Shown: positions 1 to 7,730 of the stretch, one piece after another
How the letters are laid out: each line of letters begins with the position of its first letter
Numbering within the stretch: position 1 is the first letter of the stretch
NCBI GenBank assembly: GCA_039908285.1
Contig: JAMOBE010000101.1
Coordinates: forward strand, 1-14,115
Source of the DNA: JAMOBE01 sp039908285
GTDB taxonomy: Bacteria; Pseudomonadota; Alphaproteobacteria; Rhodospirillales; Rhodospirillaceae
Reading direction: 5' to 3'
Length of the DNA: 14,115 nt
Notes under the pieces: model-generated
What the model saw: the letters and a program-made list of their open reading frames with translations, nothing else
What the model was told of the DNA's origin: nothing
Database searches by the model: none
Made by a program: the position numbers and the translations under genes

Positions 1-1762
1 CCTGCCCACCGGCAACGCCGTTCTGGCGGCGAGAAAGCTTCGTGCCAAAGGCCCAGCACCGCGTCAGTCCAACCAGGGTTTTTGCTGCTGTAAGGGCAGC
101 AAAAACCCTTAATTCGTTGCCGGAGACGTTGGCGTCCACCTGGACATCGAGACGGCCGGCCCACGGATTGGCGTCCCCCGCCTTGGTCGGGGTGATGTTG
201 GCCACCAGTTGCGAGGCCTCGACTTCCTTGTCCGGCCCCACCACCAGGATGGCACCCTCGATGTTGAGCTTCAGACCGTCGAGACTGGCCTGCTTGCGCA
301 TGGCAGCGCGGGCCTTGCCGACGTTGGCGACATCGATCGCCGTGCCGCTGGTGGCGAGATTGCCATGATCGGCATGGAACAGAGTCTTGCCGTCGGCCAT
401 CACCGGGTTTGCCGACAGCACGGCATAGGCCATGGTGTTTTCATCGGCCGCCGTGCGCACGGCAATCATCTGCGAGAAATCGGACAGGGCCGACAGGTCG
501 TCGTTGATCAGCGCCTTGCGGCCGACGATGATGCCCGTAGCGTATTCATCGGCGGACACCTGTTCGCGATTCTCGCTCATGGTGCCGTACCTGACTTCTC
601 CGGACTCGGCGAGCTTCTGATACCCGGGGAAGTCGCCCACCCGCAGGAACTTGTGAGCCTTGAAGTCGGTGAACGACTTCCGGGCCGCCCACTTGCGATA
701 GGTGGGGGCCGCCATCTGGTACTGGGCCAGAAGGATCTTGTTGCCGGCGTCCTGCAACAGCAGTGGAAAATCGGACGTTCCGTGCGCGCCGAGCGCCCGA
801 CGCAGCAACTCATCCTGGTTGAAGCGATTGAGCCGTTCGCCGCGCGATGACGCCAGTTCGCCGGCCATGTCCAGCGCCCGATAGCCCATGAACTCGCGGG
901 CGCGCCCCTCGGGCTTCACCAGACCGGGCGCCAGGCGAGCGGCAAGGGCTCCCGCCATGGCGGCACGGACCTGCATCGGGTCGTCATGACTGCTCACCAC
1001 ATCGACGCGCACGGCTTCGGTGCGGAGGGGGCCGCCGCTGCGACGGGCCAACTCGGCGAAGGCCGCGGATCGCGCCTCGTCCGCCGTGGCGCCACGGTCA
1101 ATGAGGTCATCGGCGAAACCGGAGGGCAGGCCAGCGATACGCGCGATGCTTCGGATATCCATGTTGGTTGCGGCGCGGGTCTGGGGGACCGAGTCGGGGT
1201 GACCAGCGGGCGCGACACCGGGTGCGGCGCCAGGCGCCTTGATGTCCGACCGTGCGGCAGCGCTTTGGTTGCCGTCGGCGGCGGGATCGGATGTCGTGGG
1301 GGCGTTGCCATCGGGCATGGGTGCAGTCCTTACGGTGACCTTGCGACCATTGCGCATGCCGGCTGGTTGCCACGTGGTGACGCGATAGCCGAGAGACACG
1401 CCGCGAAGGATTCCGCTGGCGACATCGGTGAAGATTTCTTCGGCCGCCGGCTTGCCGCCGAAACGCACGGTCGCGACGATGCGCCCTTGCTCGATCTGTG
1501 CACGGTCGATGGCGCCGATGTGATGATCCGTGGACGGACGATGATCCCGCAGCACTGGCCCGCCGATAAAGGCGGACAGGTCCGCGCCGGAGGCGTCCAG
1601 TTCCTCGATCCAGGGGGCCGGGCCACCATCGGGCGCGGGACGATCGGTGCGCACCACGGGCGCCAGGCCAGACAGCGCCACCACCTCCACCGTCCGGGCC
1701 TCGCGGTTCAAAGACGCAGGTGTCAGGCCGGCGGAACGGGTCAGGATGGTGGACGTGGTCAT
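1..1762 (-). CDS. Prohead protease-major capsid protein fusion (3' end beyond window)
   Basis: One frame stays open for 587 codons from ATG at 1762-1760 to the left edge. The ATG overlaps the portal stop as ATGA, indicating translational coupling. Residues 1-145 look like an HK97-type (U35/S78) prohead protease: candidate catalytic His74 lies in VLRDHRPS and Ser123 in ILRGVSLGYRV. Residues about 150-250 are a Pro/Ala-rich linker and helical delta-like region. Residues 260-550 look like the gpT-like or HK97-fold major capsid protein of these fusion phages, with LLLQDAGNKILLAQY, EYATGIIVGRKALINDDL and FHADHGNLATSGTAI. The family role is to form the prohead shell and cleave the scaffold-like domain. 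Met149 (1318) follows AAGGA and could start a separate capsid product. From residue 551 the sequence stops resembling the family and enters a perfect inverted repeat, so the gene may be interrupted near position 110. Confidence 0.85.
   Translation of the reverse strand, partial: MTTSTILTRSAGLTPASLNREARTVEVVALSGLAPVVRTDRPAPDGGPAPWIEELDASGADLSAFIGGPVLRDHRPSTDHHIGAIDRAQIEQGRIVATVRFGGKPAAEEIFTDVASGILRGVSLGYRVTTWQPAGMRNGRKVTVRTAPMPDGNAPTTSDPAADGNQSAAARSDIKAPGAAPGVAPAGHPDSVPQTRAATNMDIRSIARIAGLPSGFADDLIDRGATADEARSAAFAELARRSGGPLRTEAVRVDVVSSHDDPMQVRAAMAGALAARLAPGLVKPEGRAREFMGYRALDMAGELASSRGERLNRFNQDELLRRALGAHGTSDFPLLLQDAGNKILLAQYQMAAPTYRKWAARKSFTDFKAHKFLRVGDFPGYQKLAESGEVRYGTMSENREQVSADEYATGIIVGRKALINDDLSALSDFSQMIAVRTAADENTMAYAVLSANPVMADGKTLFHADHGNLATSGTAIDVANVGKARAAMRKQASLDGLKLNIEGAILVVGPDKEVEASQLVANITPTKAGDANPWAGRLDVQVDANVSGNELRVFAALTAAKTLVGLTRCWAFGTKLSRRQNGVAGGQ
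75..109. repeat. Perfect 14-bp inverted repeat with 7-nt loop
   Basis: Arms 75-88 (AGGGTTTTTGCTGC) and 96-109 are exact reverse complements around a 7-nt loop. The arms are not followed by a T-run on either strand in terminator geometry. The repeat lies exactly where the capsid frame stops resembling its family, so it may be at the end of an inserted element. It could also be a chance or regulatory hairpin. Confidence 0.6.
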
Positions 1763-3195
1763 GGGGCGGTCTCCGGAGCTGTCGGCCACGCGGCGGCGGT
1801 CGCAACCGGGGGCGCAAAGGCAATTCCAAGGTCAGCCGTCATCCGCTGATCGGTTGCGATCTGGCGGAACACGTCTTCGGCGTCATATCCGCGTTCGGCG
1901 ATGGATTGGGACCGACTCTTGAGGCCGGCGTTGATCTGTTCGATTTCGGCGCGGGCGTCCTTCAGCGGGTCTACCCAGTCGAACCGGGGCGGCAGCCAGT
2001 CGACGGCAAGATACGAGGCCGAATCCGCTTCGAAGTCACGAACCGGCAGGGCGCCGCTCAGGACGGCGTTGCGGACGAACCGCTCCCAGACGGGCCGGCA
2101 GAACTGAAAGACGACGACGTTGTGCTGGAGTTGTTCGATGCGGCGGCGGAACTCCACCAGGCCAGCGCGAATTGAGCTATAGGTCACCCCTTCAAGGTCA
2201 CCGGAGACGTTCTCATAGGGTACGCCAAGCCCCATAGCGATGGCGCGGATGTGGCTCTTGGTAAAGGGGCCATAGTCCTTCGTCTCGGCGGGATTGGAAA
2301 ATGTGATATCGGCGCCGGCCGGCAAGGGGATCAGGCTGCCTGGTTCCATGCCAAGTTCGAGAATCCCGTTCAGGGTGTTTCCGGCCGAAGCCTGTCCGGC
2401 CGCCGTGCCGTCAAGATCCCGGATGAAGCCGGCAAACAGGGCTGCAACCTTGGCCCTCACCAACGCCGCATCCTCGAACTGGTCAAGCTCGTGGAGCCGC
2501 AGAAGAACCGGGGCGAGCCAGGTCAACCCGCGAAGCTGTCCCGCCGCGAGCGGCTGGAACAGGTGGCAGATGTCGGCGCCGGGAATGCGAACGGTCTGGT
2601 AGGACAGGCCGGCCAACGGCGCGAAGGGATCACCTGGGCGAGCCGTCAGGACGTGGTATGCGCAACGCCGGCCATCGGCGTCGAATTCGATGCCCGCGCG
2701 AACGCGGGACTCAAGCCGGAGGTCGGAGAAATGGTCAAGGGGCACCTGCTCCCGATCCAGAAGTTCGATGGTCAGGGGCACGGCACCCGGGCCGGCGTCA
2801 CGAAGCCGGGCGAATGACTCGCCCCCCTCGATCATCGCCCGTACCGCCAGGGCCTGAAGGCCATAGAAATCCGCGAGCCCCGCGCCGTCCGCCTGGTTGG
2901 TCCACCGGTCCCACAGAGTATGGAGCGCCTCCCGCACCTTGGGATCCGCATGGCGGGAACGCGGCTTGATTCCGGACCCGACGGCATTGCTTACCAGGGA
3001 AGCCACGGCCGCCGAGATCCATGGGTTGTTGCGTGCGTAGTACCCGGCCCGCCGCGCGGCCGCGGTGGCAGAGGCCAGAACGGCGGCATTGATATTGTCG
3101 ATGCGCTTCGCGCCATCCCAACGTCGCCCGCCGGCCGCGGCATCAATGGAGCGGTGGAATAGGCGTGACGCCAGGCGTGCAAGACTTGAGAACAC
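1759..3195 (-). CDS. Phage portal protein, lambda gpB-like
   Basis: The 478-aa product would form the dodecameric portal ring at one capsid vertex through which DNA is packaged. Recognisable family stretches are ARNNPWISAAVASLVSNAVG at about 54-73, the RLRDAGPGAVPLTIELLDRE region at about 128-147, DICHLFQPLAAGQLRGLTWL at about 208-227, and the C-terminal helical part with GLGVPYENVSGDLEGVTYSS and FRRRIEQLQHNVV. Length fits the lambda portal family. The start is GTG at 3195. An in-frame TGA lies ten codons upstream, so little extension is possible, and no good Shine-Dalgarno is visible. The gene lies between the large terminase and the protease-capsid fusion, the usual head-gene order, and its stop overlaps the next start (ATGA). 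Confidence 0.9.
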   Translation of the reverse strand: MFSSLARLASRLFHRSIDAAAGGRRWDGAKRIDNINAAVLASATAAARRAGYYARNNPWISAAVASLVSNAVGSGIKPRSRHADPKVREALHTLWDRWTNQADGAGLADFYGLQALAVRAMIEGGESFARLRDAGPGAVPLTIELLDREQVPLDHFSDLRLESRVRAGIEFDADGRRCAYHVLTARPGDPFAPLAGLSYQTVRIPGADICHLFQPLAAGQLRGLTWLAPVLLRLHELDQFEDAALVRAKVAALFAGFIRDLDGTAAGQASAGNTLNGILELGMEPGSLIPLPAGADITFSNPAETKDYGPFTKSHIRAIAMGLGVPYENVSGDLEGVTYSSIRAGLVEFRRRIEQLQHNVVVFQFCRPVWERFVRNAVLSGALPVRDFEADSASYLAVDWLPPRFDWVDPLKDARAEIEQINAGLKSRSQSIAERGYDAEDVFRQIATDQRMTADLGIAFAPPVATAAAWPTAPETAP

Positions 3196-3211
3196 GGATG
3201 AACCATGAATA

Positions 3212-3236
3212 ACGGAATTCCGTCATCATGATGACG
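3212..3236. repeat. Two overlapping perfect palindromes in the terminase-portal gap
   Basis: ACGGAATTCCGT (3212-3223) and CGTCATCATGATGACG (3221-3236) are each perfect palindromes and share three bases. They sit in an unusually AT-rich gap of about 130 bp just upstream of the portal start. Protein binding or mRNA processing are possibilities; nothing in the sequence decides. Confidence 0.5.
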
Positions 3237-3329
3237 CGAAACGATCAGTGCTGGTCAACAACAAATGCAGTGAAGACGAGATTTAGTTTTTCCACTGTTT
3301 GCCGCGATTGGCTTGAGTTTTCCGCGCAT

Positions 3330-5249
3330 TCATCGACTCATCCATCGTGACTTTATTGCGGCCGGTGGTGTCGCGGCGGGAGTCGTGGTGTCTGCCCCCT
3401 TCACGGCAAATCGCACCCCGTCGGACGGTGTTGTCGGCGATGTCTGGGAGCGACCGGCAAGCTCTCGACCGGCAAGCTCTCGCCACTTGCCGTCCGTCCA
3501 CCGGTCCACACCCGATGCCACCGCCGCCGCCATGGCGTAGACGCGGCAATCAAGGGCCTCGTTGCGCGGTCTGGTCTTCACCCATTCCGTTACCGGGTAA
3601 CCGGTGCGGGTTGTGCGACGAACAAGCTGTTCCGCAGTCAGTTGTTTGAAGAACTCGGGCTCGTACCGGGGAAAATGGCAGTATGTCGGCTGAGACACCG
3701 CAGCTTCGTCACGGGACTGGGCAAGCCAGTCGTACAGCTGGCGCTTGAACAGGTTCACCCCAACGGGAAAGATCTTTACGCCACTGCCGATCTTTCGGCC
3801 GGCAATGGTCACGTCAACGGGGCTGGCACTGCCCACAAGCACCGATGTACGAGTCACGCCCTTGACAACCATCACCCGCCGGAGCCCTCGCTGTCGGGCG
3901 AACGCGTAAACCTCTTGCGTTGAATATCCGGAGTCCACCGCCATTCGACCAATGCCGATGGTTCCACCCCCCTCCCTCGGGAACGTTTCGTCAACCAGGC
4001 GGGACAAGTCCAACCACACCTCCGGCCGACTGGTGTCACCCCACAGGATGCGGTAGTCGATCGACCATGATTCGCGACCCGGTCCCCAACCGACGATTTC
4101 CACCTCGATCCGGTCGCGCTGGATGTCGGCGCCGGCCGTGAGGTAGCATGCATTCGCGGGCACCACACCGATTGGATAGGCCTCCCGTCGTTCATAGAGC
4201 CGTTCCCAGTCGGGAGCGTCCCCCCGCTCCGCCCATGTCTCGGCGAGTTTCGTGTTGGTGAACACCTGCAACCGGACCGGGCTGTCCTTCGCCTTGATAA
4301 ATTCTTCAGCCAGGTCCCCCCACGAACTCCAGCCCACGGGGCTGTAGAGACCGCTCAGGTGGAAGCCGGCCGTGCGGCCATCACCCGCCGCCCGCGATCG
4401 CCACTCGCCACGCGGAAGCATGCGCGACTTGGCGCCATTCGGCAGAACTGCGCCGCAGTGCTCACAGAGATAGCCAGCGTCGCGGGGCTTGCCTTCGGGC
4501 CATTGCACCTGGCTCCAACGGAGCACCTGGAATTCGTCGCACTCGGGGCATGGAACCCAGAACTGGCGTTGATCGGACTCGAGATAAAGGCTCTCGATTC
4601 TCGACAGACCCGTAATGGTCGGGGTGGAGCACGCGAAGATTTTCTTGCGCCGTCCGAAGGTGACTGTACGTTGGATGGCGAGTTGCACGGGATCGCCCTC
4701 ACCATCGGCGTCTGGCGGATAGCCGTCCACCTCATCAAGGAACAGGTAGCGTACCGGCATCGAGCGCAATCCCACCGCCGAGTTGGCGCCGGCAATGATC
4801 AGGGTGCCTCCCCGGAAATCCTTCTGAAGCACCGTGTTCCCGGAATCGCGGGACCGTGGCGTGCGCACCAGGCCGGCAAGGGGTGGGGACTCAATCAACG
4901 GATCGAGGCGTTGTTTCGACCATCGCTTGCCCCCCTCGACGGTGGGTTGAACGGCCATCATCGGGCCGGGGGCGTGATGGATCACGAAGGCAACCCAGTT
5001 GTTGCCGGTTTCGGTTTTGCCGATCTGGGCGCCGGCCATGAACACCACCCGCTCGTAGGGACTGCCGGGCGAAAGAGCGTCCATCACCTCCCGCAGGTAT
5101 GGCGTGCGGTCGGTGCGCCAGCGGCCGGGCTCGGAACTGGCCTTGCCGGCCAGCACCCGATACCGGTCCGCCCATGCGCTGACAGACAGCATCGGCTCGG
5201 GAGATGTTCCCCGCCGCCAGATTTCATCCGCCCATCGAGCCGTGTCCAT
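3330..5249 (-). CDS. Terminase large subunit, lambda gpA-like
   Basis: The 639-aa product is the packaging motor and nuclease that cuts concatemers and pumps DNA into proheads. The start is ATG at 5249, preceded by GGAGGT at good spacing; the open frame continues further upstream but that start has no support. Walker A is GAQIGKTE (73-80) and Walker B is RYLFLDEVD (167-175). A likely zinc knuckle is C234/C237 with C262/C265. Candidate nuclease acids are D375 (TAGADIQRD), D439 (MAVDSGYS) and D567 (NEALDCRVYA). The length suits the gpA family. The gene overlaps the small subunit by 26 bp. Near the C-terminus an exact 15-bp tandem duplication gives ELAGRELAGR. Confidence 0.95.
   Translation of the reverse strand: MDTARWADEIWRRGTSPEPMLSVSAWADRYRVLAGKASSEPGRWRTDRTPYLREVMDALSPGSPYERVVFMAGAQIGKTETGNNWVAFVIHHAPGPMMAVQPTVEGGKRWSKQRLDPLIESPPLAGLVRTPRSRDSGNTVLQKDFRGGTLIIAGANSAVGLRSMPVRYLFLDEVDGYPPDADGEGDPVQLAIQRTVTFGRRKKIFACSTPTITGLSRIESLYLESDQRQFWVPCPECDEFQVLRWSQVQWPEGKPRDAGYLCEHCGAVLPNGAKSRMLPRGEWRSRAAGDGRTAGFHLSGLYSPVGWSSWGDLAEEFIKAKDSPVRLQVFTNTKLAETWAERGDAPDWERLYERREAYPIGVVPANACYLTAGADIQRDRIEVEIVGWGPGRESWSIDYRILWGDTSRPEVWLDLSRLVDETFPREGGGTIGIGRMAVDSGYSTQEVYAFARQRGLRRVMVVKGVTRTSVLVGSASPVDVTIAGRKIGSGVKIFPVGVNLFKRQLYDWLAQSRDEAAVSQPTYCHFPRYEPEFFKQLTAEQLVRRTTRTGYPVTEWVKTRPRNEALDCRVYAMAAAVASGVDRWTDGKWRELAGRELAGRSQTSPTTPSDGVRFAVKGADTTTPAATPPAAIKSRWMSR
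3451..3480. repeat. 15-bp exact tandem duplication inside terminase gene
   Basis: CGACCGGCAAGCTCT occurs twice head to tail (3451-3465 and 3466-3480). It is in frame, duplicates five residues in the non-catalytic C-terminal tail of the terminase and keeps the frame open. This looks like replication slippage. Confidence 0.85.
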
Positions 5250-5814
5250 CGAGTACCTCCAGGGACATGTCCGCAAGTTCGGCCAGGTGCTGGCGCATGT
5301 GACGATCCAGCACGGCCAGCATGTCGGACTCCCCCACCCCAAGTTCGGCAGCCATCAACGGCGCCGCTCTCACCACGAAATTCTGGTGGGCTTCCCTCTC
5401 CAGTCGGGCGCGGGTGAAGATGGTCCGTTCCACCTCATCCCGGTCCACCAGGCAGCCGCGTTCCTTTTCCAGGAGCAGGGCCAGCCGCTGCCCCTTCAGT
5501 TCCTCGCTCACGGTCTTCGCCGACAGGTAGTCACCGGCCGGCAGGGGAGAGGGGATTTGTCGCACCGTCTCCCCGGTGGGCGCGCCGTCCCCCCGGTGGT
5601 CACTGGATCGGTTCTTGCGGCGGGTTGGATCAAGGTTGGCATCGAGCCAGGCCATCGCATCGGCCAGCACGACGCGCCCGTCAGGCCGTGTCGGCATTCC
5701 CTTTGTCCGCAACTGAGAAACGCGCCCCCTGGTCACCCCCAGTCGCCGCGCAAGCTCAGCCTGCGTCACGATCGCGTCCTGTTCCACGTCGATGGCGCCC
5801 GTCTGGTGAGTCAA
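5224..5814 (-). CDS. Terminase small subunit-like DNA-binding protein (Nu1-type)
   Basis: The 196-aa product has an N-terminal helix-turn-helix (about 16-41, TQAELARRLGVTRGRVSQLR) followed by a beta-wing-like segment (GRVVLADAMAWLDANLDP), a polar linker, and a long charged helical part from about 98 to 145 that probably dimerises. This arrangement and its place just before the large subunit point to the DNA-recognising small terminase that binds the packaging site. The open frame begins with TTG at 5814, preceded by AAGG. GTG codons at residues 10 and 16 are alternatives, but the HTH needs residue 16 onward. Similarity to Nu1 is by architecture, not clear identity. The 100 bp upstream (5815-5915) hold no gene I can support. 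Confidence 0.75.
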   Translation of the reverse strand: MTHQTGAIDVEQDAIVTQAELARRLGVTRGRVSQLRTKGMPTRPDGRVVLADAMAWLDANLDPTRRKNRSSDHRGDGAPTGETVRQIPSPLPAGDYLSAKTVSEELKGQRLALLLEKERGCLVDRDEVERTIFTRARLEREAHQNFVVRAAPLMAAELGVGESDMLAVLDRHMRQHLAELADMSLEVLDGHGSMGG

Positions 5815-5915
5815 CTGCTTACCTTGATAAATGTCGTGTCGCTGGAAAACTCACGGGCCTCGCGGACCCGTATACGATTCCCCCCGGTAGGACCCGCGTT
5901 CCGTGTCGCCGTCAA

Positions 5916-7730
5916 TCACGAGGCGTCATCCCACCCCCTTCGGCGTGGTGTTTCGTCTTCGTCGATGTCGGAGTAGCGACCGGTCGCCGGGTCGTAGCTC
6001 AGCGTCGCCGAACCGATCCGGCCCACCGACTTGAAGCGGCACTTGCGGACGTGGATTTCGGTGCGGGGTGGGATGGAGTCCGAGGCTCGGTGCACCACGA
6101 TCCCCAGGTCCGCCTTGTTGGCCCAGTTGGCCGAGCCGGAGATGTCGTAGAGCGTCGGCACCGGCAGTTTGCCAGATTCACGCTGCATCTTCGCGGGGTG
6201 GGCAACGAACCAGACGTGCACCCCTCGTTGCGCCGCGAAGCGTTTTACCTTGCCGAGCGCTTGGCTCACGTATTCGGTCTCGGTCATGTTGGACGGCCGC
6301 CGGTGCTCAAGCTCGTTCCATGGGTCGATGATCAGCCCGCGCACGCCGTGACGCATGACGGCAGCCGCCGCAGTCTCCAGTACCCAGTCCAGTGTCGGGC
6401 TATCATCGTCGGCGCGGATGAAGGTGAAATGCCGTTGCGCCCAGTCGAGCGCACGCGCCAATTCGTGTTCGTTCATGCGCGGTCGGGGGCCGTCCCAGAA
6501 TGGCGCGCCGACATGCTTTTCGGCGAGCTTGGACAGGTGCTCAGCGGGAGGATTCTCGAAGCTGCATACTGCGAACCGCCACCCGTAGGTGTGCGCCAGG
6601 TTGATCATGAGGGCGTCGATGAACTCTGATTTTCCGCTGTTGGGGATGCCCGTCACCACCGACAATTCGCCCTCCCGGATAGTCATCAATGGATCGAGTG
6701 AAGACCACCCGGTCGAACACGCCCGTTGCCGGCCGACGCGATAAAGCTCAACCACAGAATCCCGGAAGTCCTCGACATCGTGGAGACTGCGGATCGGCCA
6801 CGGCCGGGCCGTCTCGATGCACTCCCGGAGTACGGCCGGCCCGTCGGTCACCAGCACCTCGTTCGCGTCCTTGCGCGGCGCATCGTTCGAGGATGGCCAC
6901 TCGACGCGCCAGCACCGTTCGCGCCCAAAGCGCCGGGCGAGTTCTTCGGCCAACGCCTGTCCGGGGCCGTCCGAGTCGGTGGCCAGGACGATTTTCTCCG
7001 TTCCGGCCAGTTCCTCCCGACAGTTCCAGACGTAGGAGAATTTCACGTCGTCTTCGGGGGCGATCGCTTCGTCACGGACCTGTTGTGGCGCGCCATCGGG
7101 AACGGACACCACGTTGGTGAAGCCGATTTCGCGAAGGGACAGGGCGTCAATCTCTCCCTCGACGATGATGATTTCTTTTGAGTTTGCAATATCATCGATT
7201 CCGTAGAATACCTTTTCGGCGCCTTTCTCTTGCCGAAACCGCTTGTCGCTGGTGCGGTACTTGACGTTGACGACTTCGCCCTTGCGGCGGTATGGGAAGG
7301 CGATGGCGCCGACGGTGGCACCGGGATCGCAGCCGGGCATCCATGCCTGGACGTGGGTCACGCCTGCGGTTTCGAGGGTGGTGCGGTTGATACCACGCCT
7401 GGCGAACCAGGCCGCCACGCTGTCGGGCAGGGTACCGGGGGTGAAGGTCGGCTTGATCGGCTTTGACTTGGCGCGGTGACCACGGGACCGGGGGGCGCGG
7501 TCTTCAGGATCGTGGGCGCCGACACCGCCGATCCACCCGCAATGATGACAGTTCCAGGTCGCTCCGCCGTCCGCGTCCACCGTCACAGACAGACACTGGT
7601 CAGTCTTGTGCCTCCTGGTGTGGCTACACCTTGGGCACATCATCTTGTTTCCACCCGGTGAATATTGGCGAAGGCGGATGCCATGCTCAAGGAGACGCTC
7701 AGCAAGTGACATGTCAGCACCACCCGTCAT
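5916..7730 (-). CDS. Bifunctional DNA primase-helicase (T7 gp4/Twinkle-like)
   Basis: The 604-aa product would lay primers and unwind the phage replication fork. Zinc-binding cysteines C32, C35, C61 and C64 form a primase-type ribbon. The TOPRIM domain shows IIIVEGEIDALSL (E191, E193) and VLATDSDGPGQ (D252, D254). The RecA-like helicase has Walker A GIPNSGKS (361-368), Walker B GLIIDPWNE (D469), and VWFVAHPAK with H511. The frame starts with ATG at 7730, overlapping the initiator gene by 17 bp. Met7 (7712) is a serious alternative: it follows GGTGG and sits one base after the initiator stop. The gene follows the replication initiator directly, as P follows O in lambda, but encodes its own helicase rather than a loader only. 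Confidence 0.9.
   Translation of the reverse strand: MTGGADMSLAERLLEHGIRLRQYSPGGNKMMCPRCSHTRRHKTDQCLSVTVDADGGATWNCHHCGWIGGVGAHDPEDRAPRSRGHRAKSKPIKPTFTPGTLPDSVAAWFARRGINRTTLETAGVTHVQAWMPGCDPGATVGAIAFPYRRKGEVVNVKYRTSDKRFRQEKGAEKVFYGIDDIANSKEIIIVEGEIDALSLREIGFTNVVSVPDGAPQQVRDEAIAPEDDVKFSYVWNCREELAGTEKIVLATDSDGPGQALAEELARRFGRERCWRVEWPSSNDAPRKDANEVLVTDGPAVLRECIETARPWPIRSLHDVEDFRDSVVELYRVGRQRACSTGWSSLDPLMTIREGELSVVTGIPNSGKSEFIDALMINLAHTYGWRFAVCSFENPPAEHLSKLAEKHVGAPFWDGPRPRMNEHELARALDWAQRHFTFIRADDDSPTLDWVLETAAAAVMRHGVRGLIIDPWNELEHRRPSNMTETEYVSQALGKVKRFAAQRGVHVWFVAHPAKMQRESGKLPVPTLYDISGSANWANKADLGIVVHRASDSIPPRTEIHVRKCRFKSVGRIGSATLSYDPATGRYSDIDEDETPRRRGWDDAS

Noticed and set aside
75..109. Rho-independent terminator
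   Set aside because: The T-run lies within the 5' arm rather than after the stem, and no T-run follows the stem on either strand.
1107..1829. Open frame of 240 codons on the minus strand, rich in Arg, Pro and His
   Set aside because: It overlaps the protease-capsid frame, which shows clear family motifs and normal codon use; the Arg/Pro/His-rich product is typical of an out-of-frame shadow in GC-rich DNA.
986..1849. Plus-strand open frame of 287 codons, Gly/Ala/His-rich
   Set aside because: Antisense shadow of the protease-capsid fusion.
4359..5417. Plus-strand open frame of 352 codons
   Set aside because: It lies antisense to the terminase gene, has no recognisable domain, and arises from the GC-rich third positions of the real gene.
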